From the NCBI GenBank assembly GCA_937911235.1, contig CALDPN010000062.1:1-5690 (forward strand): 5,690 bases of DNA, given 5' to 3'. The number at the start of each line of letters is the position of its first letter. The first letter of the stretch is position 1. This document shows, piece after piece, positions 1 through 5,349 of the stretch. This stretch comes from an uncultured Bacteroidales bacterium (lineage in GTDB: Bacteria; Bacteroidota; Bacteroidia; Bacteroidales; Paludibacteraceae). The notes below the pieces were generated by a model. The model ran no database searches and was not told the DNA's origin. It saw only the letters and a list, made by a program, of their open reading frames with translations. The position numbers and the translations under genes are program-made.

Positions 1-978
1 ACATTAAGAGAACAATTGTTTAACAAAATTTCAGGGTTTTCAAATGCTGAAATGAAGAAGTTTTCTGTTCCAAGTTTAATAACAAGAACAACAAACGATG
101 TTATGCAAATGCAAAACTTTATGGCAATGGGTGTGCAACTATTGTTTAAAGCTCCAATAATGGCAATTTGGGCAATATGTAAAATTTCGGCAACAAACAT
201 TATGTGGACTAGTGCCGTAATAATTAGCGTTGCGATTATTATTGTTTGTATTGGTATTTTGGTTGGAATTTGCTTGCCAAGATTTAAGAAAATACAAAAA
301 CTTACTGATGATATTAACAACGTAACAAGAGAAAATGTTTCTGGCGTTAGAGTTGTTAGAGCTTTTAACGCTGAAGAATATCAAGAACAAAAATTTGAAA
401 AAGTTAATGAACAAATAACTAAAAATCATTTATTCACTTCTCGTTCTATGGGTTTTATGATGCCTATAATGACATTGGTTATGAATGGACTAATGCTTGC
501 TATTTATTGGATTGGTGCCATTTTAGTTAATAATATTTCATTAAGTGGAAGCCCTGAACTTGCCATTGCTGAAAGAATCGCAACAGTAGGAAATATGGCT
601 GCATTTACTCAATATGCAATGCAAGTTGTTATGTCGTTTATGATGTTGATTATGATATTCATAATCTTGCCAAGAACTATTATTTCAGGAAACAGAATTG
701 CAGAAGTTTTAAAAACAAATTCATCTATTGTTAATGGCAATTTTTATGGCGATTCTGAAAAGATTGGAGAAATTGAATTTAAAAATGTGTCTTTCTCCTA
801 CCCCGACAGCGATGGAAATGAAAAAGCATTGACAGATATTAGTTTTAGTGTAAATAAAGGTGAAACTCTTGCAATTATTGGAGCTACTGGTAGTGCCAAA
901 ACAACCCTAATTAACTTAATTCCAAGATTTTATGACACTACAAATGGTGAAGTTTTGGTAAATGGAGTAAATTATTAT
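1..978 (+). CDS. ABC exporter (fused permease-ATPase), internal fragment, partial at both ends
   Basis: The frame is open from base 1 (TLREQLFNKIS...), so the gene started upstream; no start codon or RBS is seen. It resembles the YheI/YheH/LmrCD-type multidrug exporters of Bacillota, which pump compounds across the cytoplasmic membrane. Visible parts are the intracellular loop SLITRTTNDV (residues 25-34 of the fragment), hydrophobic segments at about 41-62, 68-93, 148-172 and 200-225, and the start of the ATPase domain with VSFSYPD and a Walker A reading GATGSAKT (880-903). The last family-like residues are GEVLVNGVN, ending at 972. Q-loop, LSGGQ signature, Walker B and H-loop never appear. 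After 972 the frame stays open to 1206, but that stretch is antisense to the endonuclease gene and has no ABC-like residues. The sequence is more AT-rich than the phage genes. Likely host DNA joined to phage DNA. Family call is secure; exact subfamily is inference. Confidence 0.88.
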
Positions 979-992
979 CTTTTTACTCAAAA
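968..992. other. Abrupt join between ABC exporter and phage-type sequence
   Basis: On the + strand the ABC ATPase domain loses family resemblance after GVN (to 972). On the - strand the endonuclease gene ends with its TGA at 989-987. No transposase, terminal inverted repeat or tRNA-like attachment sequence is visible here. The join could be a chimeric assembly or amplification product, or a real rearrangement; the sequence alone cannot separate these. The position is uncertain by perhaps 20-30 bases because the true C-terminus of the endonuclease is not known. Confidence 0.6.
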
Positions 993-1523
993 GTACAAGC
1001 AAAGTGTAGAAGAATTCTTCCATAAACCGATCTCAATTGAAGATGCTATGGACTTTTCAAAATCTCGAAGAGACTTTGCGATAATTCTGATGGGTCTTTT
1101 GTCTCTACCGATAGCAACGATGTCTTCTTTAGTAAGTTTTGTTCGAGAAAAGACCAGAGTTCCTTTTTTAACCGCATCTTGCATATTATCGGATTTTGTT
1201 CCATAACAAAGATTTTCAAGTCTGTTATCCCGTGGATTAGAGTTAAGATGCCTTACCTCAATTCCCTTTGCTTGCTTACCGACAAATGCGCGCATAACGC
1301 ACTGGTGTGCATAAAGTCTTCGATGTTTGCCGTTAAGGTAGCAAGTGGTACAAAGATAGCCATTTCCGTCATCGCAAAGTTTAAGAATCCTTTCGGGATA
1401 TTTACAAGAAACCCCATTGTTGATAGTAATGTGAGCATCTCTGCGGATTCTTCCCAAGTTAGAGACACTATACGTGGGGGCTTCAGGTATTGCTCTCCAC
1501 TCTTCGTTAGCAAGGTTTGGCAT
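987..1523 (-). CDS. NUMOD4/HNH free-standing homing endonuclease, 178 aa
   Basis: This enzyme is expected to cut intein-less or endonuclease-less alleles and so spread its locus by repair. Residues 7-28 (EEWRAIPEAPTYSVSNLGRI) are a NUMOD4 DNA-binding motif. Residues 68-106 form an HNH_3-type core with YAHQCVMRAF (His73) and RHLNSNPRDNRLENL (His92, Asn100, Asn104), followed by the usual YGTKSDNMQDAV. Residues 127-168 (TKLTKEDI... to GLW) look like the C-terminal helix-turn-helix of these enzymes, somewhat diverged at SLRDFEKSIASSIEI. The start ATG (1523-1521) has AGGAG at 1536-1532 with 8-base spacing and a promoter candidate at 1586-1558. Leucine codon use is unlike the terminase: 12 of 16 are CTT and only one is TTA, suggesting separate origin. 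It lies antisense to, and directly beside, the intein C-terminal end. Length is normal for the family, so it appears intact apart from uncertainty in the last few residues near the join. Confidence 0.87.
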   Translation of the reverse strand: MPNLANEEWRAIPEAPTYSVSNLGRIRRDAHITINNGVSCKYPERILKLCDDGNGYLCTTCYLNGKHRRLYAHQCVMRAFVGKQAKGIEVRHLNSNPRDNRLENLCYGTKSDNMQDAVKKGTLVFSRTKLTKEDIVAIGRDKRPIRIIAKSLRDFEKSIASSIEIGLWKNSSTLCLYF

Positions 1524-1529
1524 AGAGAT

Positions 1530-1604
1530 TTCTCCTATTGTTTAACAGTCAGGCATAATCATAATATGCTTGTGGGTAAAAGTCAAGGTTATTTAGTTTC
1601 TAAT
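1530..1604 (+). other. C-terminal end of an intein (blocks F and G)
   Basis: The translated segment FSYCLTVRHNHNMLVGKSQG followed by YLVSN|C matches the end of an intein: block F (YCLTV...HNHNMLV) and block G (LVSN, then Cys). Asn at 1602-1604 would be the cyclising residue and Cys at 1605-1607 the +1 extein nucleophile; the penultimate residue is Ser rather than the commoner His, a variant known in inteins. Only about 23-25 residues are intein-like; upstream in this frame is the antisense of the endonuclease. No in-frame ATG, GTG or TTG with an RBS is seen between 1440 and 1530, so how this part would be translated is unclear. Either it is a split-intein C fragment that lost or hides its start, or the upstream part was replaced by a join near 1524-1536. 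No intein N-terminal block A is in the window. Confidence 0.75.
1558..1586 (-). promoter_or_regulatory. Sigma-70-type promoter candidate for the homing endonuclease
   Basis: On the - strand TTGACT (1586-1581) and TATGAT (1563-1558) are separated by exactly 17 bases, each one mismatch from consensus. The predicted transcript would start near 1551, giving a leader of about 28 nt that contains the AGGAG at 1536-1532. The promoter lies inside the + strand intein coding sequence; the -10 falls on the HNHN codons, so part of the match may be coincidence. Confidence 0.5.
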
Positions 1605-2555
1605 TGTCTTGTAGATGACCCAAATAAGGGTACGAGCGCAAAATCTCAAGCGGAATTACAGAACACGATAGATTATTACCTAAATTCGATAAAAACACGT
1701 GCAAACAATCAAGCAAAGAGTCCGATAATCTTAATTATGCAAAGGATAGCATTAGAAGACTTGACTGGTTATGTATTAGAAAATGAGAAAGATAATTGGG
1801 ACTTAATAAAAATTCCCGCACTTAACGAAGAAACTGGCGAGGCATTGTGGTCTGAAAGAATATCTGCTGAGGAATTATTACGGATAAAGGAGGCAACTCC
1901 TCACGTTTATTATGGAATGTATCAGCAAGAGCCGATTGTCTTGGGTGGTAGTGTAATCAAGAGTGAATGGTTTAAGTATTATAATCCTAAAGAAGATTAT
2001 GCGTATCAGTACACGTATATAACGAGTGATACTGCTCAAAAGAAGGGCGAGGCGAATGACTTTTCAGTATTTAGTTTCTGGGGTAAGACTTTTGACAATA
2101 GGTTACATTTGCTAGATATGGTAAGGGGTAAATGGGAGGCTGACGAGTTAAGACAGCAAGTTAAGTTGTGCTGGGAGAAATGGTCTCACTTTAAGACACC
2201 CCCTTATGGGTTTTATATTGAGGATAAATCGAGTGGTATTGGTGTTCTTCAAGAGATAAGGAAAACAGACCCGATACCGTTATTGCCGATTGTAAGGGCG
2301 AGATTTAAGAATGACCAAGGGGCTATGGTGGCGGCTGATAAGTTTTCAAGAGTAATGACAATGAACCCGTATTTAGTAAATGGTTGGGTCTATTTGCCAA
2401 ACTCAGAAAAAGATGTTATAAGTAGTCAGTTGTTATCAGAATGTGTTGCTTTTAGGGCTGATTTAGGTCATAAGCACGATGATATGGTTGACACGTTGTG
2501 TGATGCCGTAGACATAGCCTTTGGTGCTTCTGGTGTAAGTTCATTATTCATTTGA
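1605..2555 (+). CDS. terL: Phage terminase large subunit, C-terminal extein (Walker B plus nuclease domain), 316 aa
   Basis: TerL is the motor and nuclease that packages DNA into the prohead through the portal. The segment begins at Walker B (CLVDDPNKG, Asp4/Asp5 counted from the extein Cys), continues through the coupling region (ILIMQRIALEDLTG, about 42-55) and then the RNase H-fold nuclease: motif I YITSDTA (Asp142) followed by ANDFSV, motif II FYIEDKSSG (Glu206/Asp207) and motif III HKHDDMVD (Asp292, Asp293, Asp296). All expected nuclease acidic residues are present, so this half looks functional. The N-terminal ATPase part with Walker A is missing, replaced by the intein tail and antisense endonuclease. 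Leucines are mostly TTA (about 14, against 3 CTT). The stop TGA at 2553-2555 sits within the portal gene's Shine-Dalgarno, so the two are translationally linked. Closest family by appearance is Terminase_6C/TIGR01630-like. Confidence 0.93.
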   Translation, partial: CLVDDPNKGTSAKSQAELQNTIDYYLNSIKTRANNQAKSPIILIMQRIALEDLTGYVLENEKDNWDLIKIPALNEETGEALWSERISAEELLRIKEATPHVYYGMYQQEPIVLGGSVIKSEWFKYYNPKEDYAYQYTYITSDTAQKKGEANDFSVFSFWGKTFDNRLHLLDMVRGKWEADELRQQVKLCWEKWSHFKTPPYGFYIEDKSSGIGVLQEIRKTDPIPLLPIVRARFKNDQGAMVAADKFSRVMTMNPYLVNGWVYLPNSEKDVISSQLLSECVAFRADLGHKHDDMVDTLCDAVDIAFGASGVSSLFI

Positions 2556-2562
2556 GGTGATT

Positions 2563-4116
2563 ATGAAGAAAAAAGAAAATAGTTTAACTGGTTTTGTAGA
2601 GAATGTAGGTGGTTGGGGTTTACCTTTTAACAATCCGTTTGCTCCGCAAAACTCGAGATTAGACACTATGTTCATCAATACCAGATGGGCGTTAATAACG
2701 AATTTCCGTTCAATTTTGAGTGAGGCTTATGCTGAATATGGCATAGTTCAGACGTTGGTAGACCAACCCGTATCGGATGCTTTTCGAACTGGGTATGTTG
2801 TAAGGACAGACCAGTTAGATGACAGGCAGAAGAAACAGTTGTTGTACTATGTTGAAAGGAATCGTGTAAATGAGACGATTATGGAGGCTTTCAACTGGGC
2901 AAGGTTGTTTGGTGGTGGTGGTATTATCATTAACACTGACCAAAACCCGAGCACACCATTGAATTTTGGAAAGATAACGAAAGATTCTCCGTTAGAGTTT
3001 TTAGCCGCTGATATGTGGGAGTTATACACAGATATTCCGATGTGGAATCCGTGGGAGAATATGGACGAGGCTCAAACGTATAATTATTACGGTATGAGAT
3101 TAAACAGGAGCAGAGTTTTGCCGATTATGGGCAAGAAGGCTCCGTCTTTTATTCGTAATCGTCTGCGTGGTTGGGGTATGAGTGAACTTGAGAGAGTAGT
3201 AAGAAGTATTAACTCATACTTAAAGAACCAAGATTTGATTTTTGAGTTATTAGATGAGGCTAAGATTGACGTATACCAGTTAAATGGGTTCAATACGGCG
3301 ATGTTAACGGCTCAGGGAACGAAAGTTGCTGAAAAGAGGGGTCAGGGAGCCAACACGTTAAAAAGCTATCTCAACGCCTTAATTTTGGACACTAGCGATA
3401 AATATGACCAGAAACAGTTATCATTTAATGGTTTAAGTGATATTTTGAACCAGATTAGACAGGGTGTTGCGGCTGACCTTAAAATGCCGTTAACGAAGTT
3501 GTTTGGTGTAAGTGCCGCCGGATTTAACAGTGGTGAGGACGATATTGAGAACTATAACTCGATGATTGAGAGTGAAGTTCGTTCTAAAGCCAAGAACATT
3601 GTAATTCCTGTACTTGAAGTTATTTGCCAAAAGTTATTTGGATTTGTTCCTGATGATATGAGCATTGAGTTTAAGTCATTAAGAATTTTGAGTGCTGAAC
3701 AGGAAGAGAATATGAAGAACTCGAAGTTCAATCGTTTGATTGAGGCTGTTGCCAACGGTTTAGCCACCCCCGAGCAGTTTATGATTGGTTGTAACAATGA
3801 AGACTTACTGCCGATAACCTATACTCAGAAGGACATAGACATTGCGAGTGGTATGGGAATCACCCAGTTTGATGATACGCCTGAAGAGGAAGAAGTAGAA
3901 GTCGAGAAAAAGGGTGTTTTCAGTTGGTTCAAGGGCAAGCAATTTGCACAAAAGCCTGACAAAGGGGTAGTACCGATTGATACTGGCAAAGTAAAAGAGG
4001 TTGATGTAACGTCTAACAAGTTTGTTGTTCCTGACCGTGAGCAGAAACCGTTACCTGACCAAACATATCCATATAAACCGAAGAGAACTGGTAGATATAT
4101 CAGGGTATCTCAATAA
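2563..4116 (+). CDS. Phage portal protein, DUF1073 type, 517 aa
   Basis: The portal forms the dodecameric ring at the capsid vertex through which terminase drives DNA and to which the tail joins. Family features seen: YGIVQTLVDQPVSDAFRTGY (about 59-78), the kinase-like glycine run WARLFGGGGIII (112-123), GWGMSELERVVRSI (203-216), and the strongly conserved MPLTKLFGVSAAGFNSGEDD (308-327). Two starts are possible: GTG at 2557 and ATG at 2563. The ATG is chosen because GAGGTGAT (2554-2561) then gives a normal SD spacing of 5 from GAGG, whereas the GTG lies inside that SD. The C-terminal 100 residues are acidic then basic (EEEEVEVEKKG, later PYKPKRTGRY) and less conserved. Some database entries label DUF1073 proteins as anti-CBASS Acb1 family; nothing in this sequence suggests a phosphodiesterase domain, and the position after terL supports portal. 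Confidence 0.93.
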   Translation: MKKKENSLTGFVENVGGWGLPFNNPFAPQNSRLDTMFINTRWALITNFRSILSEAYAEYGIVQTLVDQPVSDAFRTGYVVRTDQLDDRQKKQLLYYVERNRVNETIMEAFNWARLFGGGGIIINTDQNPSTPLNFGKITKDSPLEFLAADMWELYTDIPMWNPWENMDEAQTYNYYGMRLNRSRVLPIMGKKAPSFIRNRLRGWGMSELERVVRSINSYLKNQDLIFELLDEAKIDVYQLNGFNTAMLTAQGTKVAEKRGQGANTLKSYLNALILDTSDKYDQKQLSFNGLSDILNQIRQGVAADLKMPLTKLFGVSAAGFNSGEDDIENYNSMIESEVRSKAKNIVIPVLEVICQKLFGFVPDDMSIEFKSLRILSAEQEENMKNSKFNRLIEAVANGLATPEQFMIGCNNEDLLPITYTQKDIDIASGMGITQFDDTPEEEEVEVEKKGVFSWFKGKQFAQKPDKGVVPIDTGKVKEVDVTSNKFVVPDREQKPLPDQTYPYKPKRTGRYIRVSQ

Positions 4117-4151
4117 AAAAAGGTCGCCACGGAGGATTCAAAATGGCGACC
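4115..4151 (-). terminator. Intrinsic terminator on the - strand
   Basis: GGTCGCCA (4151-4144 read on the - strand) pairs perfectly with TGGCGACC (4129-4122), an 8-bp GC-rich stem with a 14-base loop, and is followed at once by seven T (4121-4115). This is a textbook Rho-independent terminator for - strand transcription. In the + direction the stem is preceded by A's and followed by CAGTACGG with no T-run, so it should not stop the head operon. The loop on the - strand contains CCTCC. Confidence 0.7.
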
Positions 4152-4170
4152 CAGTACGGTACAATGAAAA
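4115..4170 (-). ncRNA. Candidate small RNA, about 56 nt, antisense to the portal-protease intergenic region
   Basis: A consensus-like promoter on the - strand (4207-4177) is followed, about 7 nt after the -10, by a short stretch with no significant ORF and then the perfect terminator hairpin with seven U at 4121-4115. The predicted RNA is about 56 nt and ends one to two bases from the portal stop codon. Its hairpin loop shows UCCUCC, complementary to Shine-Dalgarno sequences and similar in principle to the C-rich loops by which Gram-positive regulatory RNAs pair with ribosome-binding sites. It is also fully complementary to any read-through mRNA from portal into protease. No known sRNA family is recognised. 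Promoter and terminator are seen; transcription, size and targets are inferred. Confidence 0.5.
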
Positions 4171-4253
4171 ACAAGTATTATATACCACGTTTTTTGTGGG
4201 TTGTCAAGTGGTCATTTGACAGTTGTTTTTGTTGTGTTAGTATATGGGTATGA
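4143..4253 (+). CDS. Possible 36-aa small ORF (low confidence)
   Basis: ATG at 4143 follows GGAGG (4131-4135) with 7-base spacing, a good ribosome site, and the ORF (MATQYGTMKNKYYIPRFLWV and on) ends in TGA at 4251-4253, which overlaps the SD of the next gene. The SD lies in the loop, and the ATG at the stem base, of the 4122-4151 hairpin, so translation could be structure-controlled. Against it: the C-terminal third (SFDSCFCCVSIWV) is encoded by the divergent promoter elements and looks like untranslated sequence, and the hairpin is better explained as a - strand terminator whose loop happens to be anti-SD. No homolog is recognised. Confidence 0.22.
   Translation: MATQYGTMKNKYYIPRFLWVVKWSFDSCFCCVSIWV
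4177..4207 (-). promoter_or_regulatory. - strand promoter for the candidate small RNA
   Basis: On the - strand a perfect TTGACA (4207-4202) is followed after 17 bases by TATATAAT (4184-4177). The -10 can be read as TATATA with spacer 17 or as perfect TATAAT with spacer 19. Start of transcription is expected near 4170. The -35 faces away from the + strand -35 at 4216-4221, with 8 bases between them. Confidence 0.6.
4216..4243 (+). promoter_or_regulatory. + strand promoter for the protease/scaffold and capsid genes
   Basis: A perfect TTGACA -35 (4216-4221), a 16-base spacer and TAGTAT -10 (4238-4243) with an extended TG at 4235-4236 (TGTTAGTAT). Transcription would start near 4250, only about 11 nt before the protease ATG at 4261, so the leader would hold little more than the SD GAGG (4252-4255). 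It may add expression of protease, scaffold and later head genes beyond read-through from the portal. The two divergent -35 boxes form an inverted repeat TGTCAA-N8-TTGACA (4202-4221) that could also serve as an operator. Confidence 0.55.
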
Positions 4254-4260
4254 GGTTTTA

Positions 4261-5349
4261 ATGATAGAAAACAGTAAAAACTTTCCGAAGAGATATTTTG
4301 CCCGTCATATAAAAGAGGGGTTAGTCCATTATCTCGAAAATGGGGAAGACAGGCTGTATTTGGTAACAAATGATGCCTTGATAAAGATGAATGCCTCGTT
4401 TGAGGGCAAGCCTATTTATATCCGCCACGTAGAAGAAGTAGATTTAGACAAGATGAAAGAGCAGGCGGTGGGTTACGTAGTAAAAAGTTTTTATAATGAG
4501 TTTGATGGAGCTTGGTGGGCTGAAATCATTGCTGATGATGAGGCTCAGGGCTACATTGAAAAAGGTTGGGCTGTGTCTAACGCATATCTCCCAACCGAGC
4601 TTGGCTCTGGCGGTGAATCCCACGACATACATTATGAAAAAGAGGTAAAGAATGGGGTATACGAACACCTAGCCATTGTTAATAATCCTCGGTATGAGGA
4701 GGCTGTCATAATGACTCCCGAAGAATTTAAGGAGTTCAACGAGGGTCGTAAGGCAGAATTGGAAAAACTAAAAAATTCTAAGGAGAATGAAATGCTTTCT
4801 GAGGAAGATAAAAATGAAATCCTCAATTCTCTCAAAAATTCTTTAGCTGATTTAGTAAAAGATGCAGTTAAGAACGCAGTTGAAGAGAAAGAAGAGGAAG
4901 ATAAGAAGAATGCTGAAGATGAAGACCATCGTCAGTTAATTCGTGAAATTGCCGCTGTTGCCTCTAAGGAAGACGGTGATTTCGAAGGTGGACTTGATGA
5001 GAAGGTAAAAACTATCATTGGGTTAGCCGAAAAACTCGGATATTCTAAGGACGAGGCAAACAAAAATGCCAAGAACGAAGATGAAGACGAGGAAAAAGAG
5101 GACGAGAAAGAAGAAGAAGAAGCCAAGGATAACGAGGCTGACGAGGAATCTGACGAGTCCGAAAAAGAAAACAAGTGCAACGAGGAAGAAGAAAAGAAAG
5201 AGGAGGAGGAAAAGAAAGAAAACTCCAAATTTTTCAGCTTTCTTCACAATGCAAAACACACTCAAGAGAAAGAAAAAGCTGTTAGCACTATGGGTAGCGG
5301 CTTGGCTCTTGGTCGTGCTCGTTATGGTTCTAATAAGGAGAATAAATAA
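4261..5349 (+). CDS. DUF2213-type prohead maturation protease fused to acidic scaffold, 362 aa
   Basis: Residues 1 to about 165 match the DUF2213 phage family: KRYFARHIKEGLVHY, FEGKPIYIRHVEEVDL, GYVVKSFYNEFDGAWWAEI, GWAVSNAYLPTE and EHLAIVNNPRYEEAVIMTPEEF. These are assembly proteases of the HK97/herpes assemblin kind, acting inside the prohead to cut scaffold. His56 and Ser106 fit the catalytic His and Ser; His136 could complete an assemblin-like His-Ser-His triad (inference). Residues 178-362 are a highly charged Glu/Lys/Asp scaffold, nearly pure E/K/D/N at about 270-325, ending in a small conserved-looking tail (SGLALGRARYGSN) that may be the capsid-binding end. The ATG at 4261 is chosen over upstream codons because GAGG at 4252-4255 precedes it by 5 bases and the upstream codons encode no family residues. 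A strong internal start at 4792 would release the scaffold alone. The stop overlaps the next start (TAATG). Confidence 0.9.
   Translation: MIENSKNFPKRYFARHIKEGLVHYLENGEDRLYLVTNDALIKMNASFEGKPIYIRHVEEVDLDKMKEQAVGYVVKSFYNEFDGAWWAEIIADDEAQGYIEKGWAVSNAYLPTELGSGGESHDIHYEKEVKNGVYEHLAIVNNPRYEEAVIMTPEEFKEFNEGRKAELEKLKNSKENEMLSEEDKNEILNSLKNSLADLVKDAVKNAVEEKEEEDKKNAEDEDHRQLIREIAAVASKEDGDFEGGLDEKVKTIIGLAEKLGYSKDEANKNAKNEDEDEEKEDEKEEEEAKDNEADEESDESEKENKCNEEEEKKEEEEKKENSKFFSFLHNAKHTQEKEKAVSTMGSGLALGRARYGSNKENK
4780..4785 (+). promoter_or_regulatory. Internal ribosome-binding site for nested scaffold
   Basis: AAGGAG within coding sequence (Lys-Glu codons of LKNSKENEM), 6 bases before the in-frame ATG at 4792. 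It is as strong as the RBS of the following cement gene (AAGGAG at 5335-5340), which is unusual for a chance coding match. Confidence 0.55.
4792..5349 (+). CDS. Nested scaffolding protein from an internal start, 185 aa
   Basis: Inside the protease-scaffold gene and in the same frame, ATG 4792 (MLSEEDKNEILNSLKNSLAD) follows a full AAGGAG (4780-4785) with 6-base spacing. It starts precisely at the boundary between the protease domain and the helical, acidic scaffold. Excess scaffold without protease is needed in prohead assembly, and nested in-frame starts for this are established in phage lambda (Nu3 within C) and herpesviruses (UL26.5 within UL26). The product would be an amphipathic helix (about 1-30), charged low-complexity coil and a basic/glycine C-terminal tail. 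Expression from this start is inferred. Confidence 0.6.
   Translation: MLSEEDKNEILNSLKNSLADLVKDAVKNAVEEKEEEDKKNAEDEDHRQLIREIAAVASKEDGDFEGGLDEKVKTIIGLAEKLGYSKDEANKNAKNEDEDEEKEDEKEEEEAKDNEADEESDESEKENKCNEEEEKKEEEEKKENSKFFSFLHNAKHTQEKEKAVSTMGSGLALGRARYGSNKENK

Noticed and set aside
979..1206. Continuation of the ABC exporter frame to the stop at 1206
   Set aside because: Residues after the join have no ABC motifs and are antisense to the endonuclease C-terminus.
1179..1529. + strand open frame upstream of the intein/terminase segment as part of the terminase protein
   Set aside because: It is the exact antisense of a well-supported HNH endonuclease gene, shows no terminase or intein residues, and is open because the endonuclease rarely uses TTA, CTA or TCA codons.
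2557..2562. GTG at 2557 as the portal start
   Set aside because: It lies within the GAGGTGAT Shine-Dalgarno; the ATG at 2563 has proper spacing.
4185..4199. CCAC...GTGG with a T-run as a + strand terminator after the portal
   Set aside because: The stem is only 4 bp and the T-run is in the loop, not after the stem; the sequence is better explained as the spacer of the - strand promoter.
4202..4221. TGTCAA-N8-TTGACA inverted repeat as a dedicated repressor operator
   Set aside because: It is fully explained as two divergent -35 boxes; an operator role is possible but has no separate support.
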